Positions 51,818 to 62,306 are shown, counted from the stretch's first letter. The stretch: 64,000 bases of DNA from Hathewaya proteolytica DSM 3090 (GCF_900142225.1 NZ_FRAD01000004.1:62001-126000), one strand, 5' to 3'. Notes: generated by a model not told the origin, from the letters alone. Numbers and translations: made by a program.

Positions 51818-53068
51818 ATGAAAAAGTTTAAAGAATTAACTATCAGAAAGCAAATTGTAGGTACATTTGCATTTATCTCTGTAATAGGATTAATAGCGGT
51901 ATTTGGCGGAATGTTTTTATATAAAATGAACCCTACCATTGCCTTTATCGTTGTAGGAGTGGCTATTTCTATCTTCGCTGTAACTTGTGTATTCGCAGCT
52001 AGGGCAATAAGAACATCCATCATGGAACCTTTAAAACAAGTGGAAAAAGCTGCAGATAATATGGTTAAAGGTGTTTTTGACGTAGATATTAGCTATGAAG
52101 GTAACAATGAAATCGTTAAGGTGGCAAGAAATTTTGATGTTGGTTTTCAAACTTTTAAAACCATAATAAGTGATATCAGTAATATGTTAAATGAAATGGC
52201 AGAGGGTAATTTTGATGTTAGATCTAATAATGAAGAAGCCTATGTAGGTCAGTTTAATGAAATTCTTCAGTCTATAAAAAACATAACTTCTGGACTATCA
52301 GAAGTTATGTCTGATATTGGTTCAGCAGCCAATGAAGTGGCAAATGGCTCAGAGCAGATTGCACAGAGTGCTCAAGTTCTTTCAGAATCATCTACAGAGC
52401 AAGCTGGTTTTGCAGAGGAATTAGTCGCTACTCTAAGTACAATATCAGAACAGGCAAATGTTACAGCTAGTAACTCTAAGCAGGCTAATGGAAAAACTAT
52501 GGAAGCTGCAAGTGAATTGCAGAAAACCGTTGACAATACAAAACTTCTTGTGGATGCAATGACTGACATAGAGGATAAATCAAAGGAAATATCCAATATA
52601 ATAAATGCCATTAACGATATAGCAGAGCAAACAAATCTTTTGTCATTAAATGCAGCCATAGAGGCAGCAAGAGCAGGAGATGCAGGAAGAGGATTCTCCG
52701 TTGTAGCGGATGAAATAAGAAAATTAGCAGATCAAAGTGGAGAGGCAGCAAAAAACATAGTGGATTTAATTGGAAAATCATCACAGTCAGTAAAAAATGG
52801 TGTATTGATTCTTGACAGCACAGTGGATTCCATCGGCAACGTAAAGGAATCTGCACAACAGGTTTCAATTCTCGTAAACGAGATAAGCGATGCCGTACAA
52901 AATCAGAGCACATCCATCAATGAACTTGTAAACGGTGTTGATCAGTTATCTGCCACAATTCAGACCAATTCTTCTACCTCAGAGGAGACAGCAGCGGCAA
53001 GTGAAGAACTTACAAGCCAAGCTGATTTATTAAAGGATAGAATAAATAGTATAACATTAAAGAAGTAG
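51818..53068 (+). CDS. methyl-accepting chemotaxis protein without extracellular sensor
   Basis: Two membrane spans (about residues 15-33 and 38-58) are joined by only a few residues, so no external ligand domain exists. A HAMP domain follows ([21 protein letters not shown]) and a second HAMP-like part, then the signalling hairpin tip [20 protein letters not shown] and [20 protein letters not shown]. It must sense membrane, cytoplasmic or energy cues. AGGAGGA precedes the ATG. The possible SigD promoter fits a motility role. Confidence 0.92.
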   Translation: MKKFKELTIRKQIVGTFAFISVIGLIAVFGGMFLYKMNPTIAFIVVGVAISIFAVTCVFAARAIRTSIMEPLKQVEKAADNMVKGVFDVDISYEGNNEIVKVARNFDVGFQTFKTIISDISNMLNEMAEGNFDVRSNNEEAYVGQFNEILQSIKNITSGLSEVMSDIGSAANEVANGSEQIAQSAQVLSESSTEQAGFAEELVATLSTISEQANVTASNSKQANGKTMEAASELQKTVDNTKLLVDAMTDIEDKSKEISNIINAINDIAEQTNLLSLNAAIEAARAGDAGRGFSVVADEIRKLADQSGEAAKNIVDLIGKSSQSVKNGVLILDSTVDSIGNVKESAQQVSILVNEISDAVQNQSTSINELVNGVDQLSATIQTNSSTSEETAAASEELTSQADLLKDRINSITLKK

Positions 53069-53112
53069 AGTATTAAATAAGTAAATTTTTAAATAAATAA
53101 GGGGATGTTTTT

Positions 53113-53634
53113 ATGAACAAAATTTTAGAAAATATTATGAAGCGCAAAAGCTGCAGAGCATTTACAGAGGAGCCTGTAAGTAAACAAGCTATAGAAGAAA
53201 TACTTACAGCAGCCATTTACGCTCCCACAGGCATGAATAAACAAAGCTGGCAGTTCACTGTGGTTCAAGATAGAGAAAAAATACAACACTTAGCAGGGAC
53301 AATGAAAGCAGCTCTTGGTATGACAAAGGAGTACAATATGTACAATCCACCAGTTATAATTCTTGTCTCTAACGAAAAGGACAATACAAACGGCCTTGCA
53401 GATTGTGCTTGTGCCATGGAAAACATGATGCTCATGGCCACAGAACTAAATCTAGGTTCATGTTGGATAAATCAGCTTAAGACTATTTGTGATAGAGAAG
53501 AGATAAGGGAAATCTTAAATTCCTTCCATATCCCTGAAAATCATGTGGTGTGGGCAACCTTATCCCTAGGTCATGCAGCGGTAGAACTTCAGGACAAAGA
53601 AAGAAATGAAAACGCCATTGTATATGTAAAATAA
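53113..53634 (+). CDS. nitroreductase-family flavoprotein
   Basis: The 173-residue protein has the nitroreductase fold: IMKRKSCRAFTEEPVSKQAI (FMN phosphate-binding Arg-Ser), AAIYAPTGMNKQSWQFTVV, CACAMENMMLMATELNLGSC and a C-terminal WATLSLGHA. It reduces nitro compounds, quinones or flavins using NAD(P)H. AAGGGG precedes the ATG. Confidence 0.93.
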   Translation: MNKILENIMKRKSCRAFTEEPVSKQAIEEILTAAIYAPTGMNKQSWQFTVVQDREKIQHLAGTMKAALGMTKEYNMYNPPVIILVSNEKDNTNGLADCACAMENMMLMATELNLGSCWINQLKTICDREEIREILNSFHIPENHVVWATLSLGHAAVELQDKERNENAIVYVK

Positions 53635-53641
53635 AGCATTA

Positions 53642-53693
53642 AAAAATAGCCTTATGGTATCCGTAGAGGATTATCTGTAAGGCTATTTTTAAA
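53642..53693. terminator. bidirectional terminator
   Basis: AAAAATAGCCTTA pairs with TAAGGCTATTTTT between the convergent nitroreductase and MATE genes. Confidence 0.88.
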
Positions 53694-53700
53694 ATATAAT

Positions 53701-55053
53701 TTAGTAGCTTTTCCTATAAAGATGTTTTTTAAATAATAGGAGATATGTTACTGTACTAACCACGGTACTTATCATGTCTGCAATGGGCTGTGCATAGAAA
53801 ACATTTCTTGTGGCAAAGAACATTGGCAAAAAGAAGGTGGAAATTACATATACAGATTTACGGAACATAGACAGGCATAATGCCGCTTTAGTGCATCCAA
53901 GGGCTGTTAGGCCATCTACAAAGGTATACTGTGCCGCAAGGGGAATAATGCCTAAAGTAAACGCTTTTATACCCCAAACTGAAAGGCTGATGTATTCAGG
54001 TTCCTTTGTAAAAATCTCCACAAAGTATTGAGGGATAATACGGGAAATCGCAAACATAATAGTGGTAAAGGAGGCGCATAGTATAAGTATATACTTTTCA
54101 GCCTTTAGCACCCTATCGTGATTTTGAGCTCCATAATTATAGCTTATAATTGCTTGAGTACCGCCGGTAATACCTAACATTGGGCCAGTTACCAGCATAA
54201 GATAACTTTGCACAATAGTTGCACAGGATATAAGCATGTCTCCATTTTTGCCACCATAGTGTTTCAATATGGCATTCATTAAAATTATTATTATGCTGTC
54301 AGAAGCCAATATTAAAAAAGGGGAAACGCCTATTTTAACAATTCCCTTCATGATTTTCTTAGAGTAATTTCCAAAGGTGATTTTTATAGGTATAGTTTTA
54401 CCAAATAAAAACCACAGTGCAAAGGAACAAGAAAATATTTGGGCGATGACAGTAGCAATGGCAGCCCCAGCAACTCCCATATTGAGTACAAAGATAAATA
54501 TGGGATCCAATATGATATTGGTAACTGTCCCCAGTAACACTGTAAACATAGAAATAGTGGGAAATCCTTGGCAAGTTATAAAATAATTTAGTCCCACAGC
54601 CATAAGAGCAAAGAAGGTGCCAAGAGTATAAATTGTCATATAAGTATTTGCATACTCAAAGGTTACGTTGCTAGCTCCAAACCAAAACAGCAGCTTATTC
54701 TTAAAAAGAAGAAAAATCACTGTTAAAATAAGGGATAATACTGTAAGCATTAAAAAGGAATTTGATAATATGTGCTTTGCCTCTTTCCTATTTCCCTCAC
54801 CCATTTTCATGGCCATAAGAATAGAACCACCAAGGCCCACTAGAGTTCCAAAGGACGATAAAAGCGTTACAATGGGACCGCAGATTCCAACTCCCGCTAG
54901 TGCAAGCTCACCTATAGCATGGATGTTACCGATGTACATACGGTCGATGATGCTGTATAGTACATTTACAAATTGAGCTATCATAGAAGGGATTGATAGC
55001 TTTAAAACTAAGGACCATATGGGATCTTTCCCTAAATCATTGGCTCGTCTCAT
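53701..55053 (-). CDS. MATE-family multidrug/metabolite exporter
   Basis: The 450-residue protein has twelve membrane spans in two MatE repeats: KLSIPSMIAQFVNVLYSIID, GVGICGPIVTLLSSFGTLVG near the N-terminus, and KIGVSPFLILASDSIIII starting the second half. It exports cationic compounds using sodium or protons. GGAGTT precedes ATG 55053. Monocistronic. Confidence 0.93.
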   Translation of the reverse strand: MRRANDLGKDPIWSLVLKLSIPSMIAQFVNVLYSIIDRMYIGNIHAIGELALAGVGICGPIVTLLSSFGTLVGLGGSILMAMKMGEGNRKEAKHILSNSFLMLTVLSLILTVIFLLFKNKLLFWFGASNVTFEYANTYMTIYTLGTFFALMAVGLNYFITCQGFPTISMFTVLLGTVTNIILDPIFIFVLNMGVAGAAIATVIAQIFSCSFALWFLFGKTIPIKITFGNYSKKIMKGIVKIGVSPFLILASDSIIIILMNAILKHYGGKNGDMLISCATIVQSYLMLVTGPMLGITGGTQAIISYNYGAQNHDRVLKAEKYILILCASFTTIMFAISRIIPQYFVEIFTKEPEYISLSVWGIKAFTLGIIPLAAQYTFVDGLTALGCTKAALCLSMFRKSVYVISTFFLPMFFATRNVFYAQPIADMISTVVSTVTYLLLFKKHLYRKSY

Positions 55054-55170
55054 AATAACTCCTTCTTTCTTTTTTAGTATTATACTATAATAAAATAGTA
55101 GGTATGTATAAAACCATTATTAAGATACCATTATATTATATAAAATGCAAGGAAAAAGGGGTGTGTGAAA

Positions 55171-56421
55171 ATGTGTAATAAATTCGCTAAGGTTGCCATG
55201 ACTAAAGATAATGAAAAATGGCAGCATTGTATTGGAAGGGAAAAAGCTATATACCATCGCCAGGATGATATAAGAACAGAATTTGGCAGGGACTACACTC
55301 GAATTCTCCATTGCCTTGCCTACAGAAGGTTAAAGCATAAAACACAGGTGTTTTTCAATACTCAGAACGATCATATATGTACAAGAATGGAGCACGTTGC
55401 CCACGTGGAATCCATCAGTTATTCCATAGCCAGGGAACTAGGGCTAAATACTGAACTCACCAAAGCCATTGCCATGGCCCACGATTTAGGTCATGCCCCC
55501 TTTGGACATACCTGTGAAAAAATTATAGAAGAGTTGTACAGAGAACAGGGGTTTCCAGATGAAAGGTTTTGGCATGAAAAAAATGGGCTGAGATTTGTAG
55601 ATAAAATAGAACTTTTGGAAAATTGTAACGGTGAACATTGCAATTTAAATCTTACCTATGCTGTACGCGACGGCATAATATCCCATTGTGGTGAGGTGGA
55701 TGATAATGGCTTGTTTCCTAGAGCAGAGGCCATAGATTTCATAGATTTTCAAAATCCGGGGCAATTTAACCCTTATACATGGGAAGGCTGCATTGTGAAG
55801 GTGGCGGACAAAATAGCATACCTAGGAAGGGATATAGAGGATGCCATAGATGTAGGACTAATATCTAGAGAAAATTTAAAAGAACTTAATGATATAATTG
55901 CCCCTTGTGATATAGGTTATATAAACACATCTAAGGTAATCCATGAACTCATATCAGATCTTGTAAAACACAGCTCACCGGATAATGGAATAGTTTTCAG
56001 CGATAAAACTATGACCATGATAAAAAATATAAAAGCTTTCAACTATAGAGTAATATATGGCAATGAAAGAATGAAATATTTTCATGAGTATTCGAGTTTA
56101 ATAGTTAAAAGCCTATTCAAGGCTCTTTTTCAATGCTATGACGAAAAGGGGGCAACAAGCACCATGCTAATTTTAAGGAAAAATCAAAAATATTATAATG
56201 AACTTATGGGAGGATTTGCAGACTGGCTGACAAAATATTGTGATATAGAAGAAAATAAGCAGCATGGAAAGAGTGGAGGGAAACAAGCTACCTATAAAAA
56301 CGAAAAAATCTATGGCAATCTTCAAAGTCGAAAAGATTATATGCAATCTGTAGTTGATTATATTTCAGGTATGACGGATAGCTATGCTATAAAATGTTTC
56401 GAAGAGCTAGTGACATTTTAA
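55171..56421 (+). CDS. dgt: deoxyguanosinetriphosphate triphosphohydrolase-like protein
   Basis: The HD-domain protein shows RTEFGRDYTRILHCLAYRRL, KTQVFFNTQNDHICTRMEHVAHVE and the metal site AHDLGHAPFGHTCE, as in bacterial dNTP triphosphohydrolases. It cleaves dNTPs to nucleosides and triphosphate. ATG 55171 is nine bases from AAAAGGGG; the GTG at 55165 is too close. It may be co-transcribed with tsaD. Confidence 0.93.
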   Translation: MCNKFAKVAMTKDNEKWQHCIGREKAIYHRQDDIRTEFGRDYTRILHCLAYRRLKHKTQVFFNTQNDHICTRMEHVAHVESISYSIARELGLNTELTKAIAMAHDLGHAPFGHTCEKIIEELYREQGFPDERFWHEKNGLRFVDKIELLENCNGEHCNLNLTYAVRDGIISHCGEVDDNGLFPRAEAIDFIDFQNPGQFNPYTWEGCIVKVADKIAYLGRDIEDAIDVGLISRENLKELNDIIAPCDIGYINTSKVIHELISDLVKHSSPDNGIVFSDKTMTMIKNIKAFNYRVIYGNERMKYFHEYSSLIVKSLFKALFQCYDEKGATSTMLILRKNQKYYNELMGGFADWLTKYCDIEENKQHGKSGGKQATYKNEKIYGNLQSRKDYMQSVVDYISGMTDSYAIKCFEELVTF

Positions 56422-56485
56422 ATTGATTACTGCAACTATGTGGTTTATAATTATATAAGTCACAATTGTAAGGAGAGGAAATCTT

Positions 56486-57508
56486 ATGGAAAATTCATTT
56501 AAAATACTTGCCATAGAATCCAGCTGTGATGAAACGGCGGCAGCAGTCATTGAAAACGGAAGAAATATGTTATCTAACGTTATAGCATCCCAGATTGATA
56601 TACATGAAAAATTCGGTGGTGTTGTGCCAGAAATCGCATCACGAAAACATATAGAAGCTATAAATGTGGTGGTGGAGAAGGCTCTTAAGGATGCAAATCT
56701 TGAATTGAAAGATATAGATGCCATAGGAGTTACCTACGGACCAGGGCTTGTGGGAGCACTGTTAGTTGGACTACAGTATGCAAAAGGACTTGCCTATGCA
56801 ACGCATAAGCCTTTAATAGGTGTAAACCATATAGAAGGGCATATTTGTGCCAATTTCATTGAACACAAGGATTTACAGCCTCCTTTCATATGCCTTGTGG
56901 TATCTGGAGGACATACTTTTATTGTTTATATGAAAGATTATGGAGAATTTGAAGTTCTTGGGCAGACAAGAGATGATGCTGCTGGAGAGGCTTTTGATAA
57001 GATAGCAAGAGCCATTGGACTTGGCTATCCAGGTGGGCCAAAGGTGGATAAATTATCTTATGAGGGCGATGAAAATGCTATAGAATTCCCTAGGGCAAAA
57101 TTTGACGAGGATACCCTTGATTTTTCTTTTAGCGGTGTAAAGTCTGCAGTGTTAAATTATCTCAATAAAATGGAGATGAAACAGGAAAAAGTAGTTGAAG
57201 CAGATGTGGCTGCATCCTTTCAAAAAGCAGTGGTAGAGGTACTGGTTTCAAATGCCATGAAGGCTTGCAACATGAGAAAAGCAGATAAAATAGTTATAGC
57301 TGGTGGAGTTGCTTGCAATACACATCTTAGAGCAGCTTTAGATGAAGCTGGCAGGAAAAATGGTGTGAAAATATTATACCCATCGCCAATACTTTGCACA
57401 GATAATGCTGCAATGATAGGCAGTGCCGCTTATTTTGAATATGAAAAGGGAAGAACTGCGGACTTAAAGATAAATGCCATGCCAAATTTGAAATTAGGAC
57501 AGAGATAA
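56486..57508 (+). CDS. tsaD: tRNA N6-adenosine threonylcarbamoyltransferase TsaD
   Basis: The 340-residue protein has the ASKHA fold: [33 protein letters not shown], metal ligands in [26 protein letters not shown] and [13 protein letters not shown]. It transfers threonylcarbamoyl from TsaC's product to tRNA adenosine-37. GGAGAGG precedes the ATG. Confidence 0.97.
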   Translation: MENSFKILAIESSCDETAAAVIENGRNMLSNVIASQIDIHEKFGGVVPEIASRKHIEAINVVVEKALKDANLELKDIDAIGVTYGPGLVGALLVGLQYAKGLAYATHKPLIGVNHIEGHICANFIEHKDLQPPFICLVVSGGHTFIVYMKDYGEFEVLGQTRDDAAGEAFDKIARAIGLGYPGGPKVDKLSYEGDENAIEFPRAKFDEDTLDFSFSGVKSAVLNYLNKMEMKQEKVVEADVAASFQKAVVEVLVSNAMKACNMRKADKIVIAGGVACNTHLRAALDEAGRKNGVKILYPSPILCTDNAAMIGSAAYFEYEKGRTADLKINAMPNLKLGQR

Positions 57509-57553
57509 AGAATTCATTTAAATAAAATAATATAGCTATGGCAACAAAACAAG

Positions 57554-57588
57554 GTACTCTGTATAAAATAATATAGAGTACTTTTTTT
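57554..57588 (+). terminator. terminator running into the M14 gene's ribosome-binding site
   Basis: GTACTCTGTAT pairs with ATATAGAGTAC, followed by TTTTTTT, then GGAG as ribosome-binding site for the next gene. Confidence 0.85.
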
Positions 57589-57598
57589 GGAGTGAAAA

Positions 57599-58879
57599 AT
57601 GATTATTTTAAAGGAAAATGACAGAGGAAACAAGGTTAGTAAGCTACAGAGTATATTGAGACAGCTAAAATTTTACAAAGAGCCCGTGGATGGGATTTTT
57701 GGAGCAAAGACTAAGGAGGCAGTTATAAATTTTCAAAAATCTAATGGACTTTTAGATACAGGAATCGTAGATGACCTCACCATGGATGCCATAGACAGGT
57801 ATAGAAATGGATATTTCATCTACTCTGTTGAAAAAGGGGATACACTGAGCGGCATTGGCGAAAAATATGGTGTTTCATTGCAGCAGCTTGTAATGATTAA
57901 TAAACTAGAGGATGATTCCATATTAACCATTGGTCAGGAACTGATAATACCCTACCCTGGTATAAATATAGTTCCTACGGATGTAAAATATGACTATGAA
58001 GTATTGGAGAGAAACATAAAATCTCTAAAAGTTCTATACCCATTTCTTCAGGTGGGAACCATAGGAGAAAGTGTACTTGGGAAAAAAATGTACTACCTAA
58101 GATTGGGAACAGGTGAAAAAGAAGTAGGATATAATGGAGCACATCATGCCATTGAGTGGATAACATCTACATTTTTAATGAAATTCATTGAGGAGTTTTC
58201 AAAAGTATACAGCAAAAAACAAGAGTTTTTTGGGTATTCGCCAGAAAAAATATGGAACGAAGCTAGTATGTATATTGTGCCCATGGTGAACCCAGATGGG
58301 GTAGATCTTGTCATCAATGGAGTAGAGGAGAGCAACCCTTATTATGATAAGCTAATTAAATGGAATAAAGGAAGTAAAGATTTTTCCACCACATGGAGTG
58401 CAAATATAAGAGGCGTAGATTTAAATCATAATTACGACGCATCCTTTGAGGAGTCAAAAAAAGCTGAAGAATCTTATGGAGTATTTGGACCTGGACCTAC
58501 AAGATATGGAGGCCCTTACCCACAATCAGAACCGGAGAGCAACAATTTAGTTAACTTTACAAGAGAACATGATTTTAGGCTTGTCCTCGCCTATCATAGT
58601 CAAGGAGAAGTTATATATTGGCAATATCTAGATGAAGCTCCACAAGAGGCATTGCCAATAGGAGAGACTTTTGCAAAAATTAGTGGCTACTCTTTAAGCG
58701 AAACCACTGGAATTACATCTTTTGCAGGATACAAAGATTGGTTTATAAAGGAATTCAATAGGCCAGGATATACTGTAGAAGTGGGATTAGGGAAAAATCC
58801 ATTGCCCCTTAGCCAAATCTGTGAAATTTACAGAGACAACGCGGGAGTTCTTATGGAAGCAGCTATAATAACAGAATAA
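57599..58879 (+). CDS. M14-family gamma-D-glutamyl-diamino acid peptidase with PG-binding and LysM domains
   Basis: Domains in order: a peptidoglycan-binding type 1 domain (residues 1-70, DRGNKVSKLQSILRQLKFY, GAKTKEAVINFQKSNGL), one LysM (78-123, YSVEKGDTLSGIGEKYGVS) and an M14 zinc peptidase (about 135-426). Zinc ligands are His and Glu in HHAIEW and His in LAYHSQG; the catalytic Glu is in TVEVGLG. It resembles Bacillus endopeptidase I, which cuts gamma-D-Glu-diaminopimelate bonds in spore or cell-wall peptides. No signal peptide is present, which fits a mother-cell or spore enzyme. Confidence 0.92.
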   Translation: MIILKENDRGNKVSKLQSILRQLKFYKEPVDGIFGAKTKEAVINFQKSNGLLDTGIVDDLTMDAIDRYRNGYFIYSVEKGDTLSGIGEKYGVSLQQLVMINKLEDDSILTIGQELIIPYPGINIVPTDVKYDYEVLERNIKSLKVLYPFLQVGTIGESVLGKKMYYLRLGTGEKEVGYNGAHHAIEWITSTFLMKFIEEFSKVYSKKQEFFGYSPEKIWNEASMYIVPMVNPDGVDLVINGVEESNPYYDKLIKWNKGSKDFSTTWSANIRGVDLNHNYDASFEESKKAEESYGVFGPGPTRYGGPYPQSEPESNNLVNFTREHDFRLVLAYHSQGEVIYWQYLDEAPQEALPIGETFAKISGYSLSETTGITSFAGYKDWFIKEFNRPGYTVEVGLGKNPLPLSQICEIYRDNAGVLMEAAIITE

Positions 58880-58895
58880 AGATGATATGAAAAGC

Positions 58896-58942
58896 AAGAC
58901 CTCATGATTTACAGCTTTATATGCCATTTGTCATGAGGTCTT
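58896..58942 (+). terminator. terminator after the M14 peptidase
   Basis: AAGACCTCATGA (58896-58907) pairs with TCATGAGGTCTT (58931-58942), followed by a weakly T-rich stretch. Confidence 0.8.
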
Positions 58943-58989
58943 ATTATATATTTAATTTCCCAATTCACTCTTGTCTGCTAAATTTAACA

Positions 58990-59332
58990 ATTCTACAATG
59001 CCAATGAATTAAAAAACAATAAAGAACTTTATGTATATAGTGTGAAGGAATATTGTAAAAAATAGATAAATATAAGAAAAAACATGAAAAATATGTTAAA
59101 GAAATAAAGGAGTTTAGGATAAAATGTAGAAATTAATAATAACAGAATTATTTTATCTGATGGCTAGCTGTTGTTAACTCCCTCCTCATTAGAATGGAGT
59201 TAACAGCAGACACGCCCCTAGATAACGACTTCTAACCTTAACGTGGGGTTAAAACTCCACGTGAAGCTAAGAAGTCTGTTTATGAATTAGGTTATTAAAT
59301 AATATTCTGTTAAATAAAATGATAGTACTACC
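58990..59332 (+). repeat. duplicated promoter/leader region, copy A (interrupted)
   Basis: Apart from the inserted mobile element at 59152-59278, this stretch matches 60978-61186 at roughly nine bases in ten (shared blocks include AATGCCAATGAATTAAAAAA, CTTTATGTATATAGTG and ATTAAATAATATT). In copy B it leads directly to a secreted-protein gene; here it leads to a broken relative. Confidence 0.85.
59152..59278 (+). mobile_element. IS200/IS605-like non-autonomous element, copy 3 (127 bp, opposite strand)
   Basis: The reverse complement aligns along its length with 12914-13041 and 62179-62306. TTTAT occurs at 59152-59156, before CTGATGGCTAGC, and again right after the element at 59279-59283. The conserved core CACGCCCCTAGATAACGACT is present. 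It sits inside duplicated leader copy A; copy B lacks it, proving insertion after, or only in, one copy. Confidence 0.8.
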
Positions 59333-59398
59333 CACAGCAAGGGATAATAGATCTGTGACGAGCATAGCGAAGGCAGAGGTCATTATCCTACTGCCAGA

Positions 59399-60270
59399 GA
59401 TGCAAAGATGGGACTTATCTTATTCCAAACCAAGGATGGAATGCAAATATAGAGGCTGGAGGATGTGTACAGTTAAGTTTTAAATTTAAATCTGATAATA
59501 AAAGATAGTGACTTTACCAAATGCGATAGCATTATGACGGAGTCAAATGGAACGTATGTTAAGGACATAGAAAATGCTAGGCAGTACAGGTTAGAGCTTG
59601 AGGAGGAAAATTAACATTAAACATAAGAAGAGGAATTAACAATATTTATGGAGAAACAATTAAAACCACCGAAACAGATTATGATGGAAACTATTTTTTT
59701 GATATGTTAAAAGGTGGCAATTATTGTGTAGAAATTGTTGATGAGAATAAGATGTATATTTCCATATTTGTAAATATAAAAGTGTTAGGTAGTAAATCTA
59801 TTACTGGACAGAATGGAGTGGTATCAACAGAGTTATCGGAAAATCAGATTAGAGTTGTTTTGTCATGGGGAGATACACCACGTGATTTAGATTCACACAT
59901 GCTATGTGATTTTAGTAATCTATCAGAAGGACATGTATATTATCAAAATAAGAGTGTATATAATAATATGGAATTGGTATGTATGTTAGATATTGATGAT
60001 ACATCGGGATATGGACCAGAAACAACAACTATATATGAATCCAAATCAGGATCATATACTTTTTATGTTTACAATTATAGCAATGAAAGTAAGCTATCTT
60101 TATCAAGGGCTACAGTCAAAGTGTATGTAAATGGTTCGGCATATCCAGCATATACATTTAATGTCCCAGATGGTGAGGGAAGATATTGGACTGTGTTTAG
60201 ATATAACGGTGCAACTAGAACTATATGTCCAGTTGATGATATGTCAAACGATGTTATAAGAAGAGAGTAA
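59399..60270 (+). pseudogene. decayed secreted-protein gene: CBM-like remnant plus YfaP-like domain
   Basis: Bases 59399-59507 match 61548-61645 of the downstream protease gene and encode GTYLIPNQGWNANIEAGGC before a stop. After a frame change come FTKCDSIMTESNGTYV and RQYRLELE, another frame change near 59600, then a carboxypeptidase-regulatory-like segment (TETDYDGNYFFDMLKGGNY). From ATG 59704 a long frame encodes 188 residues with the DUF2135/YfaP-type motif VLSWGDTPRDLDSHM and SGYGPETTTIYES. No signal peptide or ribosome-binding site precedes it, so it is a multiply frameshifted relic of a secreted multidomain protein. Confidence 0.65.
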
Positions 60271-60273
60271 TGA

Positions 60274-60887
60274 ATGAAAAAATCAGTGGTTATAGCAATT
60301 ATACTAATGAGTTGTTTATTGATAGGGTGTATACTTTTAAATAACAAAAAGCAAGAAAAAATAAAAAAACCATAAGTGACTACCCCAAGTAGACCTACTA
60401 AAGATTATTCAAAAGTACAATTGGATCTATCGGGTATAATGGCTGCATATGAGGAAAAACAGTATTATGGAAATAGCCTAGTAAAACATACTGTAACAAT
60501 AAGAAATGGACACGGAGATATCAAAAACATTGATTTGACAGATATACACTTATTAATAGAACCCAACAAGGATGAATACTTGCAAAAGTGTATGAGAGAT
60601 GAAAGCATTAGCGTGGTTAAAACCGAAGGTAAAGTACTGAGGAAATTCTAGATAAAATAAAAAAAATAACAGATATTAAACTAACATGTAATAGCTTACC
60701 TAAGGGTAGAGTAACAAATAAGATAGAGGATACAAATTATTATTACTGTGCTCTCGGAGATGGTTCTGGTCATTTGAAATTAATCGATGGATATGCACCT
60801 TTAAAGCATGAATCGTATTCAAGTAATAATCAGGATTTAAAGGATGTAATGAACTATTTTTTCACAAAATCAATGTATTTACAATAA
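60274..60887 (+). pseudogene. lipoprotein gene broken by one stop and one frameshift
   Basis: ATG 60274 starts a lipoprotein signal (MKKSVVIAIILMSCLLIGC) that runs to TAA at 60373-60375. The same frame continues directly (TTPSRPTKDYSKVQLDLSG) to 60651. A shift of one frame near 60640-60650 opens another 80 codons (DKIKKITDIKLTCNSLPKG, ALGDGSGHLKLIDGY) to TAA 60885-60887. The three pieces together make a plausible lipoprotein of about 200 residues. No family is recognised. Confidence 0.7.
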
Positions 60888-60894
60888 AAACTAC

Positions 60895-60940
60895 AAGTTC
60901 CCCACATGATGATTTATGACAACAATGTGAGGAACTTTTA
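60895..60940 (+). terminator. hairpin terminator after the broken lipoprotein gene
   Basis: AAGTTCCCCACAT pairs with ATGTGAGGAACTT with one mismatch, followed by TTA. Confidence 0.65.
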
Positions 60941-60977
60941 CGTTTTCAAATAATTTTTTATCATCGAATCTTAAAAT

Positions 60978-61186
60978 TAAACATTTCCGCAATGCCAATG
61001 AATTAAAAAAGAATAAAGGACTTTATGTATATAGTGCGAAGGATTATTGTGAAAAATAGATAAATATAAGAAAAAACATGAAAAATGTGTTAAGGAAATA
61101 AAGGAATTCAGAATAAAATGTAGAAATAAATAATTGTAACAGAACTATTAAATAAATGAATTATTAAATAATATTATGTTAAATAA
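60978..61186 (+). repeat. duplicated promoter/leader region, copy B (uninterrupted)
   Basis: Homologous to 58990-59332 minus the mobile element. It immediately precedes the protease gene start at 61210 and probably carries its promoter. Confidence 0.85.
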
Positions 61187-61209
61187 AATATTAAATGAGG
61201 GGTGGTATA

Positions 61210-62190
61210 ATGAAACACAGTACAAAAAAGTTAATGTCATTAGTATTGACTTTGGTTATGGGGTTGATGACATTATGCAATACTATAGTAGCCAGCGCTG
61301 GTGAAGTCAAGATTAATGGTCAAAAAGCAAGTGAAGGAGCGGAAAATGCATCACATTTTACTGGGGAAGGGTACGAAATAAAGTACTACGTTGATAATTA
61401 CAACATAGGTGAATACCAAGAACAAATTTGGATAACGAACACTGGAGATAAGACCATAGAAAATTGGAAACTTAAGTTCAATCTACCATACAATATAGAT
61501 GCTATATGTAATGAAACATGGGAAACATATGAAAATGGATACCAGAGATGTTCAGATGGAACTTATCTTATTCCAAACCAAGGACGGAATGCAAATATAG
61601 AGCCTGGAGGATGTGTACAACTAAGCTTCACATTTAAATCTGATAATGGGGTAGTAGATCCTACGGAATTTCAATTGTTGCATAGCGGTATGCTAAATAT
61701 TGAAGGGGAAGGATATACCATAGACCACCACATTATCAATTACGAAGCCAATGGATATCAGGACAATATTACCGTAACCAACACAGGTGATAAGGTGATA
61801 CACAATTGGAGCTTAAAGTTCAATAGTCCTTATGAGATCTATGCAATATACAATGGAGAATGGCAAACTTACGAAAGTGGATACCAGAGATGTAAAGATG
61901 GCAGTTATATCATAACAAATCATGTAGATAATGCAGATATAGAGCCAGGAAGTTGTGTGCAGTTAAGTTGCACATTTAGAACAGATGAAGTGGTTACAGA
62001 ACCTACGGATTCAAGATTAATACAAAAAGAGAAAATATATACTCAAGGTAATGGTTATACCATGGAGTATGATGTGAATAACTACAGAAAAGATGAATAC
62101 CAGACTTTTATCACTGTAACTAACACTGGAGAAGAACCAATAAACAATTGGAGCTTAAAATTTGATTGTCCGTATAAACAGAATTCTTAG
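61210..62190 (+). pseudogene. thermolysin-type protease gene, 5' part: signal peptide and CBM-like repeats
   Basis: ATG 61210 follows GAGGGGTGG; the upstream ATG 61195 overlaps that site. A signal peptide (residues 1-31, ending VASAG) is followed by repeated CBM2/3-like domains of about 100 residues at about 48-145, 150-245 and from about 258, each with an N-x-GD-K-x-I-x-NW-x-L-KF core, a W-x-TYE-x-GYQRC segment and N-x-IEPG. The third domain is cut after FDCPYK by a 128-bp element, which adds QNS and a stop. Without the element the frame continues into the protease at 62307. As it stands the product is a secreted, binding-only protein. Confidence 0.85.
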
Positions 62191-62306
62191 CTTCAAGTGG
62201 AGTTTTAACTCCAACTGAAGGTTAGAATTCGTTATCTAGGGGCGTGTCTGTTGTTAACTCCATTCTAATGAGGAGGGAGTGTTACAACAGCTAGCCATCA
62301 GGCAGA
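62179..62306 (-). mobile_element. IS200/IS605-like non-autonomous element, copy 2 (128 bp)
   Basis: Same length and strand as the copy at 12914. It lies after TATAAA and before ATAGATTC; removing exactly 128 bases joins PYK to IDSVYNGAW, which matches the corresponding PYNIDAICNETW and PYEIYAIYNGEW of the two preceding domains. The last five bases are GCAGA instead of ATAAA. Confidence 0.8.

Noticed and set aside
59336..59398. Inverted repeat GGATAAT/ATTATCC suggestive of a tRNA-like or small RNA gene
   Set aside because: No acceptor, anticodon or T-arm pattern can be found and there is no terminator; it is probably junk between broken gene pieces.
62179..62306. Group I or group II intron
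   Set aside because: At 128 bases it lacks any catalytic core; the IS605-like mini-element explanation fits all three copies.
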